A stretch of 37,404 nt of DNA from an uncultured bacterium (GTDB taxonomy: Bacteria; Bacteroidota; Bacteroidia; Bacteroidales; Muribaculaceae): NCBI GenBank assembly GCA_945612775.1, contig CALZAF010000007.1, positions 1-37,404 on the forward strand, given 5' to 3'. This document shows positions 8,494 to 16,225 of this stretch, piece after piece. Numbering within the stretch: position 1 is the stretch's first letter; each line of letters begins with the position of its first letter. The notes under the pieces were generated by a model. That model saw only the letters and a list, made by a program, of their open reading frames with translations. It was not told where the DNA came from and ran no database searches. Made by a program: the position numbers and the translations under genes.

Positions 8494-9492
8494 ATGAAAC
8501 GTATCATCTACACCCTCGTCATCGCACTCTGTGCCTCGCTTTCGATGCCTTTTTCTTCGTTCGCCAAGGATGGCGACGTAAATCGTGCTTGGCAGGACGC
8601 TGTGCTTGCCGCTGTAGATTCTTTCCCGCAGAACGGCGGTTACTACACCGGGCGTAAATCCACTCCCGAATTTAAAAAGAGTGCTTGGCGCGCTTTCAAC
8701 GAGGCTTTCAACATGCGCCTCGCCGACCCACGTCCTAATTTCATCCCCAAGAAAGCCACTCCTTCGTTCTGCTCTATGGCAACATATGGTGCATTTATTC
8801 AGGCGCTACTCATCTGGGACAAGGACGGTGTCATATCTCGCCGCGCGTGGTTCAACCTCAAGCCGCTGGTGGGCATAACTGATGTGGTGAACGAAAATGG
8901 CGTAAATCAGCGCGACGGTGAAGGTTGCTGGGGACGCGCCAACGCCAACGGCCCTGGATTTGCCGTGCTCGTGGCTGAACTGAAAGCAGGATTCAATTTC
9001 ACCGCCTACCGCGGTGCCAAGACCGAGGCGCTGCGCGAATCGAAGGACGAGCGATACCTCTCCGACGATGAGTGGAACAATCACAGCATATGGAATCAAG
9101 CCGAACCGGGCGACTTTATGAAGATTTTCTGGAATCGCAATGAAACAAGCGGCAGCGACTCGGGCGCCATTATCGGCGTAGATTCGAATCCCGATGCTGA
9201 ACAGGAACACGGCCACAGCGTGGTGTTCTTAGGATATGACAACGACGGAAATGTAAAATACTGGAGCAGCAACGGTCCTACCGACGACCCTGTCAATGCA
9301 GGCTACGGAATAGCCACTTGTCCTCGCACCAGAATACAGCGCGTGGTGTTCACTCGTATCACCAACCCCGAAAACTTCGACCGCGCTGCCAGCAAAATGA
9401 AGTTCAACGACTTAAATAAATGGCTCGATGCTCTTAACGGTAAACGTCATGGTACTACAAAAGAACTATTGAAAGAATGTGGCATTAAATAA
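8494..9492 (+). CDS. Secreted NlpC/P60- or CHAP-like putative cysteine hydrolase
   Basis: A 332-residue protein starting with a Sec signal peptide (MKRIIYTLVIALCASLSMPF, cleavage near residue 24). I do not recognise a named family. The order of motifs is that of papain-fold NlpC/P60/CHAP hydrolases: Cys93 in PSFCSMATYGAF at the start of a helix, a PGDFMKIFW strand at 205-213 (like the PGDLVFF strand of NlpC/P60), His241 in EHGHSVVFLGYD, and polar residues in YWSSNG at 257-261. Such enzymes usually cleave peptidoglycan or other amide bonds, so a cell-wall role is possible but inferred. The reading frame opens at a TTG two codons earlier; the ATG at 8494 gives the better signal peptide. It is monocistronic, with the lys leader promoter starting 50 nt downstream. 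Confidence 0.75.
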   Translation: MKRIIYTLVIALCASLSMPFSSFAKDGDVNRAWQDAVLAAVDSFPQNGGYYTGRKSTPEFKKSAWRAFNEAFNMRLADPRPNFIPKKATPSFCSMATYGAFIQALLIWDKDGVISRRAWFNLKPLVGITDVVNENGVNQRDGEGCWGRANANGPGFAVLVAELKAGFNFTAYRGAKTEALRESKDERYLSDDEWNNHSIWNQAEPGDFMKIFWNRNETSGSDSGAIIGVDSNPDAEQEHGHSVVFLGYDNDGNVKYWSSNGPTDDPVNAGYGIATCPRTRIQRVVFTRITNPENFDRAASKMKFNDLNKWLDALNGKRHGTTKELLKECGIK

Positions 9493-9542
9493 CATTAAAA
9501 AAATGCTACCAATCTCTAAAGAAATGTAAAATTGTGAAAATA

Positions 9543-9574
9543 TTTGCAAATACGATTCATGCATAATATTTTTG
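9543..9574 (+). promoter_or_regulatory. Promoter of the lysine/DAP operon leader
   Basis: TTTG (9543-9546), 20 nt, TATTTTTG (9567-9574): a full Bacteroidetes consensus. The transcript would start near 9579 and carry a leader of about 265 nt before the first operon gene at 9845. Confidence 0.7.
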
Positions 9575-9631
9575 CAGTGGTTTTCTAACCTAATGGTTTT
9601 TTTGTAGCTAAATAACAAACAATTTTAAGTA

Positions 9632-9709
9632 ATGAACAATTCTTACAAACATACCGTCAAACAGATAAAACAGGCTTCAGTCTGTTTAGGGGCGCGTGTG
9701 TTAATTTAG
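9632..9709 (+). CDS. Putative 25-residue leader peptide of the lysine/DAP operon
   Basis: ATG to TAG, 25 codons, reading MNNSYKHTVKQIKQ then ASVCLGARVLI. Three AAA lysine codons (positions 6, 10, 13) lie in the first half. The later GGG-GCG codons (9689-9694) contain GGGGC, which is complementary to GCCCC at 9758-9762 inside the 5' arm of the terminator at 9753-9786. A ribosome stalled at the Lys codons would leave GGGGC free to disrupt the terminator, which fits attenuation. The Lys content is modest, so the peptide could be a chance ORF; position and pairing are the main support. Confidence 0.45.
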   Translation: MNNSYKHTVKQIKQASVCLGARVLI

Positions 9710-9752
9710 TTTTGTACATTATCATGACATTTTATTAACAATTTACTTTTAG

Positions 9753-9786
9753 GAGCAGCCCCATGTGAGTGGAGTTGCTCTTTTTT
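9753..9786 (+). terminator. Intrinsic terminator/attenuator ahead of the lysine/DAP operon
   Basis: GAGCAGC (9753-9759) pairs with GTTGCTC (9774-9780) with one G-U pair. After one mismatch the stem continues CCA/TGG around a 6-nt loop, and six T residues follow at 9781-9786. It lies between the leader promoter and the first structural gene, so transcription must pass it to express the operon. It could instead merely be the end of the upstream hydrolase transcript, but it is 260 nt past that stop and behind a new promoter. Confidence 0.8.
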
Positions 9787-9844
9787 GAGCAAAACCACCA
9801 AGAGGCAAAACAAATTAGAAAAAAGAATACAAACGAAAAAAAAG

Positions 9845-10864
9845 ATGGATTATAATAGGTTTATAAAGATGCTTTCTATCGACTCCACTTCATCGCAGGA
9901 GCGAGCCTTGGCTGAACATCTCGCTCAGGAGTTCGCCACCGACAAGTGCACGGTAGAAATCATGGAAGTGGGCGACGGGACACTCAACTTGCTCTTTAGC
10001 TGGGGTAAGCCTCAGATAGTGTTCTGCTCTCACCTCGACACCGTTCCTCCATACATAGCCCCAACTTTCGATGGCGAAACATTCCGCGGTCGCGGCACTT
10101 GCGATGCCAAAGGGCAGATTTGGTCGCTCTATCAGGCTTGCCTCGAACTCGAAAACCGCGGCTATAGCGACTTCGGCTTGCTATTGCTCGCCGGCGAAGA
10201 AACTGGCTCGTTCGGCGCAAAGCATTTCGCAAAAACTCACTGCGGAGCTAAATACCTCGTGGTGGGCGAACCTACCGACAACGCCATGGTATCGGCTGCC
10301 AAAGGCACAAAGGCATTTCAAGTAGATGTTACGGGCATCAGCTGCCATTCGGGCTATCCGGAAAGAGGCATTTCGGCTATCGAAAACTTTATCGACCTTG
10401 CCAACTATCTTCGCTCAGTGGAGATTCCCATCGACCCCGTTCAGGGCGCCACTACGTGGAATATAGGAAAACTTGCAAGCGATAATCCGCAGAACATACT
10501 CAGCAATCACCTCGCTTGCCGCATCTATTTCCGCACAACATTCGCTTCCGACAAGTTTGTTACCGACATGATGGCAAGCATAGGCTCGGGCAGCGAACCA
10601 TGGCGAAAATATGTGAGCGTGCAGGCTCTTGGAGGCGATACGCCCACCCGATTCCTCACCGTGGATGGCATTCCCACCACCACTGTGGCATTTGGCAGCG
10701 ACGCTCCACACCTCACCTGCTTCGAGCACAAGATGCTATGCGGCCCAGGGTCGATAACTGTGGCACACACTCCTCTCGAGATGGTCACTCGCCACGACCT
10801 CGAACTCGCCACCGAGCAGTATGTGAAAATCTACGAATCACTCATTATTAATAAGAACATATAA
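9845..10864 (+). CDS. dapE: M20 metallo-deacylase, probable succinyl-diaminopimelate desuccinylase
   Basis: A 339-residue zinc amidohydrolase of the ArgE/DapE group. Metal and catalytic motifs: SHLDTVPP (His and catalytic Asp), RGTCDAKGQ (bridging Asp), AGEETGSFGAK (catalytic Glu plus ligand Glu), VGEPTDN, and a late FGSDAPHL that supplies the last region containing a His. The lid/dimerisation domain begins near CHSGYPERG. On sequence alone ArgE-like N-acyl-ornithine deacetylase is also possible; its place at the head of an operon with lysC, dapB, dapA and dapD favours removal of succinate from N-succinyl-LL-DAP. An upstream TTG at 9785 is in frame but lies in the terminator, so the ATG at 9845 is used. 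It is 30 nt from lysC. Confidence 0.8.
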   Translation: MDYNRFIKMLSIDSTSSQERALAEHLAQEFATDKCTVEIMEVGDGTLNLLFSWGKPQIVFCSHLDTVPPYIAPTFDGETFRGRGTCDAKGQIWSLYQACLELENRGYSDFGLLLLAGEETGSFGAKHFAKTHCGAKYLVVGEPTDNAMVSAAKGTKAFQVDVTGISCHSGYPERGISAIENFIDLANYLRSVEIPIDPVQGATTWNIGKLASDNPQNILSNHLACRIYFRTTFASDKFVTDMMASIGSGSEPWRKYVSVQALGGDTPTRFLTVDGIPTTTVAFGSDAPHLTCFEHKMLCGPGSITVAHTPLEMVTRHDLELATEQYVKIYESLIINKNI

Positions 10865-10894
10865 TAACAACATCACATAATATATCTTAGAACT

Positions 10895-12250
10895 ATGATA
10901 GTAATGAAATTTGGTGGCACCTCGGTTGCCAACAAAGAGGCTATACAAAGAGCCATTTCGATTGTGCAAGGTCGCCTCGACCAGCGTCCTGTGGTGGTGG
11001 TTTCGGCTATGTCGAAAGTTACCGACATGCTCTATCGCATCGCCGACGAGGCTGCTGCTCAGCAAGACACCGAAATCGCGCAACTCCTCGACCAGCTGCG
11101 CTCTCGTCACATCGACACTGCAAGCGAACTGCTTGCCGATTGTGGTCACTTCCTTAACGAAGCAATCAGCGACATCAACACCATCTGCGACTACCTCGAG
11201 AAGGTGGCACTATCGGTGTGCGCCCTCGGCGAACTCTCTGCTCGCAGCAAGGCAATCATCATATCGCAAGGCGAAATTCTCTCTTCTACCATCATTGCCC
11301 ACGCTATGAACGCCTACGGTATCGTCACCGAATGGCTCGACGCCCGAAAGATGATTATCGCAAGCGGCGACCCGCTCAACAGCGAACCTATCTTCAGTGA
11401 AATCGAAGCTCGCGTGCCTGGAATCATCGAAAAGAACTTCAAGCACTCTCAGGCGCTCATCACTCAAGGCTTCATCTCGTCGGCTATCGACGGCGAACCC
11501 ACCGTGCTTGGCCGCGGAGGTTCCGACTACTCGGCTTCGCTCATAGGTATGGCTATCAATGCCGAGAAAATAGAGATTTGGACCGATGTAGATGGCGTGC
11601 GTTCTGCCGACCCTCGCTACATCGAAAACACTCGCTGCCTCGAAAGCATATCATTCGAAGAGGCTGCCGAAATGGCTCACTTCGGCGCTAAGGTGCTACA
11701 CCCTCTCACCATCGAGCCTGCTATCATGAAGAATATCCCTATATTCGTGCTCAACTCGATGAATCCCGAGCACAATGGCACTGCCATCCTCGCTAACACG
11801 CTCATCGGCGAAGGTGCCAAGGCTGTGTCGTGGAAGGAAAATATTCTTATGATCAACATCTTCTCGCCTAAGATGATTAATGCCACTGGTTTTGTGCAGA
11901 AGGTGTTCGGCGTGTTCAGCGACAACCACATCTCTGTAGATATCATCAGCACTTCCGAAGCCAACATCTCTGTTACTGTGGCAGGAAACCAAGATATCAC
12001 CAAACTCACCGAGCAACTCTCGCAATTTGCACAAGTCAACGTCAACAACAGCAAATCGCAAGTTTCAGTCATCGGCAAGAACGTGGTCAATCACGAGGAT
12101 GTGCTTCAGCGCATAGTGAATGCCCTTAACGGCTACAATGTGAACATGATTTCACAAGGCGCTTCTAACATCAACGTTAGCTTCGTTATCGACCGCAGCA
12201 AACTCAACGAGATAGTTAACTCTATTCACAAAAGCTTGTTTCAACTATGA
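10895..12250 (+). CDS. lysC: Aspartate kinase (monofunctional)
   Basis: A 451-residue aspartokinase, first step of the aspartate pathway (aspartate plus ATP to aspartyl-4-phosphate). The N-terminal motif is VMKFGGTSVANKEA. The substrate-binding segment ALITQGFISSAIDGEPTVLGRGGSDYSA is followed by EIWTDVDGVRSADPR and AHFGAKVLHPLTIEPA. Two ACT-type regulatory domains fill residues about 310-451, so feedback inhibition by an end product, likely lysine in this operon, is expected. No homoserine dehydrogenase domain is attached, unlike ThrA. The last bases overlap the dapB start by 4 nt (ATGA), suggesting translational coupling. Confidence 0.95.
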   Translation: MIVMKFGGTSVANKEAIQRAISIVQGRLDQRPVVVVSAMSKVTDMLYRIADEAAAQQDTEIAQLLDQLRSRHIDTASELLADCGHFLNEAISDINTICDYLEKVALSVCALGELSARSKAIIISQGEILSSTIIAHAMNAYGIVTEWLDARKMIIASGDPLNSEPIFSEIEARVPGIIEKNFKHSQALITQGFISSAIDGEPTVLGRGGSDYSASLIGMAINAEKIEIWTDVDGVRSADPRYIENTRCLESISFEEAAEMAHFGAKVLHPLTIEPAIMKNIPIFVLNSMNPEHNGTAILANTLIGEGAKAVSWKENILMINIFSPKMINATGFVQKVFGVFSDNHISVDIISTSEANISVTVAGNQDITKLTEQLSQFAQVNVNNSKSQVSVIGKNVVNHEDVLQRIVNALNGYNVNMISQGASNINVSFVIDRSKLNEIVNSIHKSLFQL

Positions 12251-12906
12251 AGATAGTAATTAGCGGCTACGGCAAGATGGGACACATGATTGAGTCGATT
12301 CTCATAGATCGAGGCATCGAATACATTCCCACCGAGAACGTAGCAGAAATAGATACGGCTACTGCCAAGCAATGCGTTTGCATCGATTTCACCACTCCTG
12401 ATGCTTTCCGCAGCAATTATCGCCTCTTAGCCGACCGTTTCGGAGCTGTAATTGTGGGCACCACCGGATGGAACGACATCAAGGACGAGGTAATCGACTA
12501 CTTCAAGTCGCGTGGCACTACCATGATTTATGCCTCAAACTTCTCGCTCGGCGTCAATGTGATGTTCTCGCTCGTGGCTAAGGCTTCGGCGCTGCTTGCC
12601 AATGCCGGCTACGACCCATACATCGTGGAGATGCACCACAAGCATAAACTCGATGCCCCAAGCGGCACTGCCAAGTCGCTTGCTCAAATAGTAGATAATG
12701 CCACTGGCGCTGCCACTCAAGTGCAGTCGGTGCGTTGTGGCGAGATTGCCGGAATCCACACTGTGGGATTTGAAGGCGCCAACGACCGCATCACCATTAC
12801 GCACGAAGCTTTCTCTCGCAAGGGATTTGCCCAAGGCGCGGTAGAAGCGGCTCTTATGACTGAGAAAATAACCGGAGTTCATGAATTTAAAGACATTATC
12901 ATATAA
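12247..12906 (+). CDS. dapB: 4-hydroxy-tetrahydrodipicolinate reductase
   Basis: A 219-residue NAD(P)H-dependent reductase that makes tetrahydrodipicolinate from the DapA product. The Rossmann motif is VISGYGKMGHMIE, VGTTGWN contacts the cofactor, and the catalytic segment EMHHKHKLDAPSGTAKSLA has the conserved His pair, Lys and SGT. It is clearly shorter than the roughly 270-residue E. coli enzyme because the first Rossmann half is trimmed, a form I believe is common in Bacteroidetes. It overlaps lysC by 4 nt and is 8 nt from dapA. Confidence 0.95.
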   Translation: MKIVISGYGKMGHMIESILIDRGIEYIPTENVAEIDTATAKQCVCIDFTTPDAFRSNYRLLADRFGAVIVGTTGWNDIKDEVIDYFKSRGTTMIYASNFSLGVNVMFSLVAKASALLANAGYDPYIVEMHHKHKLDAPSGTAKSLAQIVDNATGAATQVQSVRCGEIAGIHTVGFEGANDRITITHEAFSRKGFAQGAVEAALMTEKITGVHEFKDIII

Positions 12907-12914
12907 TCAACAGT

Positions 12915-13796
12915 ATGAATCGATTACTATTAACAGGATGCGGCACGGCGTTGCTTACTCCTTTCAAAAACAACGAGGTCGATTACGACGCTTTCGCTGC
13001 AAGCGTTGAGCGACAAGTGGAATCGGGTATCAATTTCTTGGTACCTCTTGGCTCTACTGCCGAAACCCCTTGCCTCGACGACGATGAGCGAATCAACCTG
13101 CTTGAATGTTGCCGTGAGCACGCTCACGGACTTCCTTTGGTGGTGGGTGCCGGAACCAACTCGTTTGTCCACACCGTTAAAAATATGCGCCTGCTCGACA
13201 GCCACGGCGTGGATGCCTTCTTGATTGTGGTGCCTTACTACAACAAACCTACCCAAGAAGGCCTTTACCAATACTTCAAAGAGATAGCTCAATCTACCAG
13301 CAAGGACATCGTATTATATAATGTGCCTGGCCGCACTGGCGTGAACCTCGCCACCGAGACCACTCTTCGCCTTGCCGAAATCGAGAATATTGTAGCCATT
13401 AAGGAGGCTTCGTCGAATTATCAGCAGATTTCTGAAATCATCTGCAACGCTCCTGCCGGATTCACCGTGCTTAGCGGCAACGACAACGAGACTCTATCGC
13501 TCATCGCTTCGGGCGCGCACGGCGTTATCAGCGTGGCTTCCAACATTGTGCCTAAGCTTATGATGGAACTCGTTAACGCCATTCGCAACGGCAACCTCAT
13601 CAAGGCGCGCAATCTGCACTTCAAGCTTATGCCGCTATTCAAAAACTGCTTCGTGGAGAGCAATCCTATCCCTGCCAAGGCTGCTATGCACGCCCTCGGT
13701 CTGATGGACAACAGTCTGCGCTCACCACTTACGCCGGCTTCGGAATCTACCTACAAACTCATGGTAGATACCCTTCGCGACCTCGAAATGCTTTAA
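12915..13796 (+). CDS. dapA: 4-hydroxy-tetrahydrodipicolinate synthase
   Basis: A 293-residue TIM-barrel aldolase that condenses pyruvate with aspartate semialdehyde. The Schiff-base lysine is Lys163 in VAIKEAS, with Tyr135 and Arg140 in YNVPGRTGVN, and PLGSTAETPCLDDDE near residue 45 forms the proton-relay region. Length and motif spacing match E. coli DapA (Lys161, Tyr133, Arg138). Lysine feedback is common in this family but cannot be judged from the primary sequence. It is the fourth gene of the operon, 27 nt from dapD. Confidence 0.96.
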   Translation: MNRLLLTGCGTALLTPFKNNEVDYDAFAASVERQVESGINFLVPLGSTAETPCLDDDERINLLECCREHAHGLPLVVGAGTNSFVHTVKNMRLLDSHGVDAFLIVVPYYNKPTQEGLYQYFKEIAQSTSKDIVLYNVPGRTGVNLATETTLRLAEIENIVAIKEASSNYQQISEIICNAPAGFTVLSGNDNETLSLIASGAHGVISVASNIVPKLMMELVNAIRNGNLIKARNLHFKLMPLFKNCFVESNPIPAKAAMHALGLMDNSLRSPLTPASESTYKLMVDTLRDLEML

Positions 13797-13823
13797 TCAT
13801 TATCACTAACCCCTGTTTTTACA

Positions 13824-14603
13824 ATGACTCAACAAGAAGAACTAAATAAATTTCATGCGCTCGTTGCCGACCTCGAAAGCGGCAAGGTGCGCGTGGCTGA
13901 AAAAATCGATGGCGAATGGAAAGTTAATGCCTGGGTAAAGGAAACCATCCTTTCGGGCTTTCGTCTCGGCAACCTTACCGATATGAGCGAGGGGCAATTC
14001 TCGTTCTTCGACAAGGACACCATCCCTGCTCAGCGCTTCACTGCCGACAGCCGCGTGCGCATTGTGCCTGGCGGCAGCAGCGTGCGTTGCGGTGCCTATC
14101 TGGCTCCTTCGGTTATCATGATGCCTCCTTCTTATGTCAACATAGGTGCTTTTGTTGACGAAGGCACTATGATCGACTCGCACGCCCTGGTGGGCTCGTG
14201 CGCTCAAGTGGGCAAGCACGTGCACCTATCTGCAGCATCGCAGCTCGGCGGTGTGCTCGAACCCGTGGGTGCTCTGCCGGTTATCATCGAGGATAATGTG
14301 TTTATCGGCGGCAACTGCGGCATCTATGAAGGCACTATCGTGAAGCAGAATGCAGTTATCGCCACCGGTGTGATTATCAATGCCTCTACTGCCATCTACG
14401 ATGCCACTACCGGCAACTACATCCGCGCCAACGAGAATGGTCAGATGGTAGTGCCCGAAGGCGCTGTAGTGGTGGCTGGCAGCCGTCCTATCACCAAGGG
14501 TCCAGGCGCCGAAGCTGGCGTTCACATCTACACTCCTGTGATTGTGAAGTATCGCGACGCCAACACTTCGGCTTCGGTAACACTCGAAGGCATACTACGA
14601 TAA
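13824..14603 (+). CDS. dapD: Tetrahydrodipicolinate N-succinyltransferase
   Basis: A 259-residue left-handed beta-helix acyltransferase that succinylates tetrahydrodipicolinate with succinyl-CoA. Diagnostic segments are [20 protein letters not shown] near the N-terminus, [53 protein letters not shown] and [12 protein letters not shown]. Compared with E. coli DapD (274 residues) only the extreme N-terminus is shorter. It commits this organism to the succinylase branch rather than the direct DapL or Ddh routes. It is followed after 32 nt by the aminotransferase. Confidence 0.96.
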   Translation: MTQQEELNKFHALVADLESGKVRVAEKIDGEWKVNAWVKETILSGFRLGNLTDMSEGQFSFFDKDTIPAQRFTADSRVRIVPGGSSVRCGAYLAPSVIMMPPSYVNIGAFVDEGTMIDSHALVGSCAQVGKHVHLSAASQLGGVLEPVGALPVIIEDNVFIGGNCGIYEGTIVKQNAVIATGVIINASTAIYDATTGNYIRANENGQMVVPEGAVVVAGSRPITKGPGAEAGVHIYTPVIVKYRDANTSASVTLEGILR

Positions 14604-14635
14604 TCACAATTCATCATTTTTGCTAAACTATCGAT

Positions 14636-15832
14636 ATGGATATTGATTATCAACATAGATTTTCGCTCGACGTAGGCTCGTTTTTCCGTTCTCCGGTGAG
14701 AGAAATTTTCAAGCGGGTAGATTTAAATTCCATCTACTCCTTTGCAGGCGGATACCCTTCAGCCGACACCTTCCCCACCGAGGACATTAAGCGCACCATT
14801 GCCGAGACCATCGACAAATATGGCAGCCGCGTGTTCCAGTATGGCGCCACGCAAGGCGTTCCTGAGCTCCGCGCCGCACTTGCCAAGCGCTATAGCGTGG
14901 ATGTTGAGCGAATACAGATATCTTCATCATCGCAGCAGGGCATCGATGTGTGCACTCGCATACTCGTGGATCCAGGCGATGTGATTCTCACCTCGGCGCC
15001 ATCTTATCTGGGCGCTATGCAGTCGTTTCACTCCTATCGTGCCCACATAGTGGGTGTGCAGCATCACAGCAACATAGGCACATGGCAGCAGATGTATGTA
15101 GATGCCATCGAGGGTGTTTTGGCACAAGGCAAGAAGATAAAATTCCTGTATATGGTGCCCGACTTTCAGAATCCATCGGGCGAAACGCTCTCGCTCGAGG
15201 AGCGAAAGGTGCTTGTGGCACTTGCCGAGCGCTACGATTTTCTCATAGTGGAAGATAGCCCCTACCGCGAACTCCGCTACGAGGGCGAGCCGATACCCAC
15301 AATGTATTCTCTCGCGCCCGACCGCGTGATTCTGCTCGGTTCGTTCTCCAAGATTTTCGCCCCAGGCTTCCGTCTGGGATGGATTATAGCCAATCCGGGC
15401 ATATTGGATAAAATATATGTGTGCAAGCAGGCGCTCGACCTCTGCCCTCCGATTCTCGACCAGTATGTGGCCACCGAATTTCTCGAAAGCGGACGCCTCG
15501 ACGCCAACCTAAAGAACACCATAGCGCTCTATCGCCGCAAACGCGACTTGCTGCTATCGCTGCTCGAGAAGCACATGCCCGAAGGAGTAACTTGGACTCA
15601 CCCCGAGGGCGGCTTGTTTATCTTCCTGGTGCTTCCCGAAGGCTTCGACACAGTGAAATTCTACGACGTAGCGCTCGACCGCGGCGTGGCTTATGTGGCT
15701 GGCTCGTTTTTCTACCCTAATGGCGAGTGCCGAAACACCATGCGCATGAATTTCTCCTTCATGACCGAGGAAAAAATCACCCGCGGCGTTCCTTTGCTCG
15801 CTTCTCTAATTGCCGAGCAAATTCAGCAATAA
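14636..15832 (+). CDS. PLP aminotransferase (Aro8/LysN type), probable N-succinyl-DAP aminotransferase
   Basis: A 398-residue fold-type I aminotransferase. The PLP lysine is Lys239 in LGSFSKIFAPGFRLGW; Asn179-Pro180 in PDFQNPSGETLS and the VEDSPYRELRY segment (205-215) contact the cofactor. The motif set is that of the MocR/Aro8/LysN group (2-aminoadipate aminotransferase-like), without a DNA-binding domain. As the last gene of a lysC-dapB-dapA-dapD operon that also encodes a DapE-like enzyme, it most simply fills the DapC step (glutamate-dependent amination of N-succinyl-2-amino-6-oxopimelate). That is contextual inference; a role in aromatic or aminoadipate metabolism is not excluded. Confidence 0.85.
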   Translation: MDIDYQHRFSLDVGSFFRSPVREIFKRVDLNSIYSFAGGYPSADTFPTEDIKRTIAETIDKYGSRVFQYGATQGVPELRAALAKRYSVDVERIQISSSSQQGIDVCTRILVDPGDVILTSAPSYLGAMQSFHSYRAHIVGVQHHSNIGTWQQMYVDAIEGVLAQGKKIKFLYMVPDFQNPSGETLSLEERKVLVALAERYDFLIVEDSPYRELRYEGEPIPTMYSLAPDRVILLGSFSKIFAPGFRLGWIIANPGILDKIYVCKQALDLCPPILDQYVATEFLESGRLDANLKNTIALYRRKRDLLLSLLEKHMPEGVTWTHPEGGLFIFLVLPEGFDTVKFYDVALDRGVAYVAGSFFYPNGECRNTMRMNFSFMTEEKITRGVPLLASLIAEQIQQ

Positions 15833-15858
15833 GCAAAGATTCCGTTTTTAGATAGCTC

Positions 15859-15928
15859 AAGGCAGATTTTCTTCAAATCAATCTATTTTTAATCTTAAAG
15901 ATTGATAATTTGTAAGAAAATTTGCCTT
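15859..15928 (+). repeat. Long imperfect hairpin between the lys and ilv operons
   Basis: The left arm 15859-15884 (AAGGCAGATTTTCTT, CAAAT, CAATCT) pairs with 15899-15928 (AGATTG, ATTTG, AAGAAAAT, TGCCTT). There is one G-U pair and four bulged bases in the right arm, so essentially all 26 left-arm bases are paired. No clear T-run follows. It probably ends the lys operon transcript or protects its 3' end. It also lies only 26 nt upstream of the ilv promoter. Confidence 0.6.
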
Positions 15929-15954
15929 CTTATTAACAAAAAACAAGCAAATTA

Positions 15955-15986
15955 TTTGGAGTTATCATAAATGTGGTGTAAATTTG
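15955..15986 (+). promoter_or_regulatory. Promoter of the ilv operon leader
   Basis: TTTG (15955-15958), 20 nt, TAAATTTG (15979-15986): a full consensus match. Transcription would begin near 15991, about 30 nt before the leader peptide and 235 nt before ilvD. Confidence 0.75.
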
Positions 15987-16020
15987 CACCGTTCAGTTAC
16001 ACAAAAGCAATAGCAAAACT

Positions 16021-16098
16021 ATGAATTCTATTCTATCTGTAAATATTATAATTAACGTGATTTCGGTGCTGGTGGGCGTCGTGATTCTAATTATGTGA
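16021..16098 (+). CDS. ilv operon leader peptide
   Basis: A 25-codon ORF ending in TGA. The peptide starts MNSILSVN and continues IIINVISVLVGVVILIM; it has 7 Ile, 6 Val and 3 Leu, 16 of 25 residues. It sits between a consensus promoter and a terminator directly ahead of ilvD. The antiterminator arm (16102-16111) starts 4 nt after its stop, so a ribosome finishing the peptide would cover that arm, while one stalled on Ile/Val codons would leave it free. This is the classical logic of amino-acid attenuators. The alternative, a small membrane peptide, explains neither the position nor the pairing. Confidence 0.85.
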   Translation: MNSILSVNIIINVISVLVGVVILIM

Positions 16099-16101
16099 TT
16101 T

Positions 16102-16178
16102 ATGGAGGAAATAGTTGAGTATTGCTTAAGGCAATTAAACGAAAACGACAGAAATTGAATATCGCACCTTTCCTCCAT
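16102..16178 (+). promoter_or_regulatory. ilv antiterminator hairpin
   Basis: ATGGAGGAAA at 16102-16111 is perfectly complementary to TTTCCTCCAT at 16169-16178. The second arm includes most of the 5' arm of the terminator (16165-16173), so the two structures exclude one another. A small hairpin ATTGC/GCAAT lies between them around 16121-16135. Confidence 0.8.
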
Positions 16179-16202
16179 GAACTTCGGGAAAGGTGTTTTT
16201 TT
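16165..16202 (+). terminator. ilv attenuator terminator
   Basis: CACCTTTCC (16165-16173) and GGAAAGGTG (16187-16195) form a perfect 9-bp stem with a 13-nt loop, followed by seven T residues at 16196-16202. It ends 23 nt before the ilvD ATG. Confidence 0.9.
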
Positions 16203-16225
16203 GTAGAATAAACATATAAATCGAT

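Noticed and set aside
9632..9786. Lysine riboswitch upstream of the lysine operon
   Set aside because: The leader is too short and lacks the multi-helix junction of the L-box; leader-peptide attenuation fits better.
16021..16098. The hydrophobic 25-residue ORF as a small membrane protein or toxin
   Set aside because: Its position between promoter and terminator, the 16 of 25 Ile/Val/Leu residues and the overlapping hairpins are better explained as an ilv leader.
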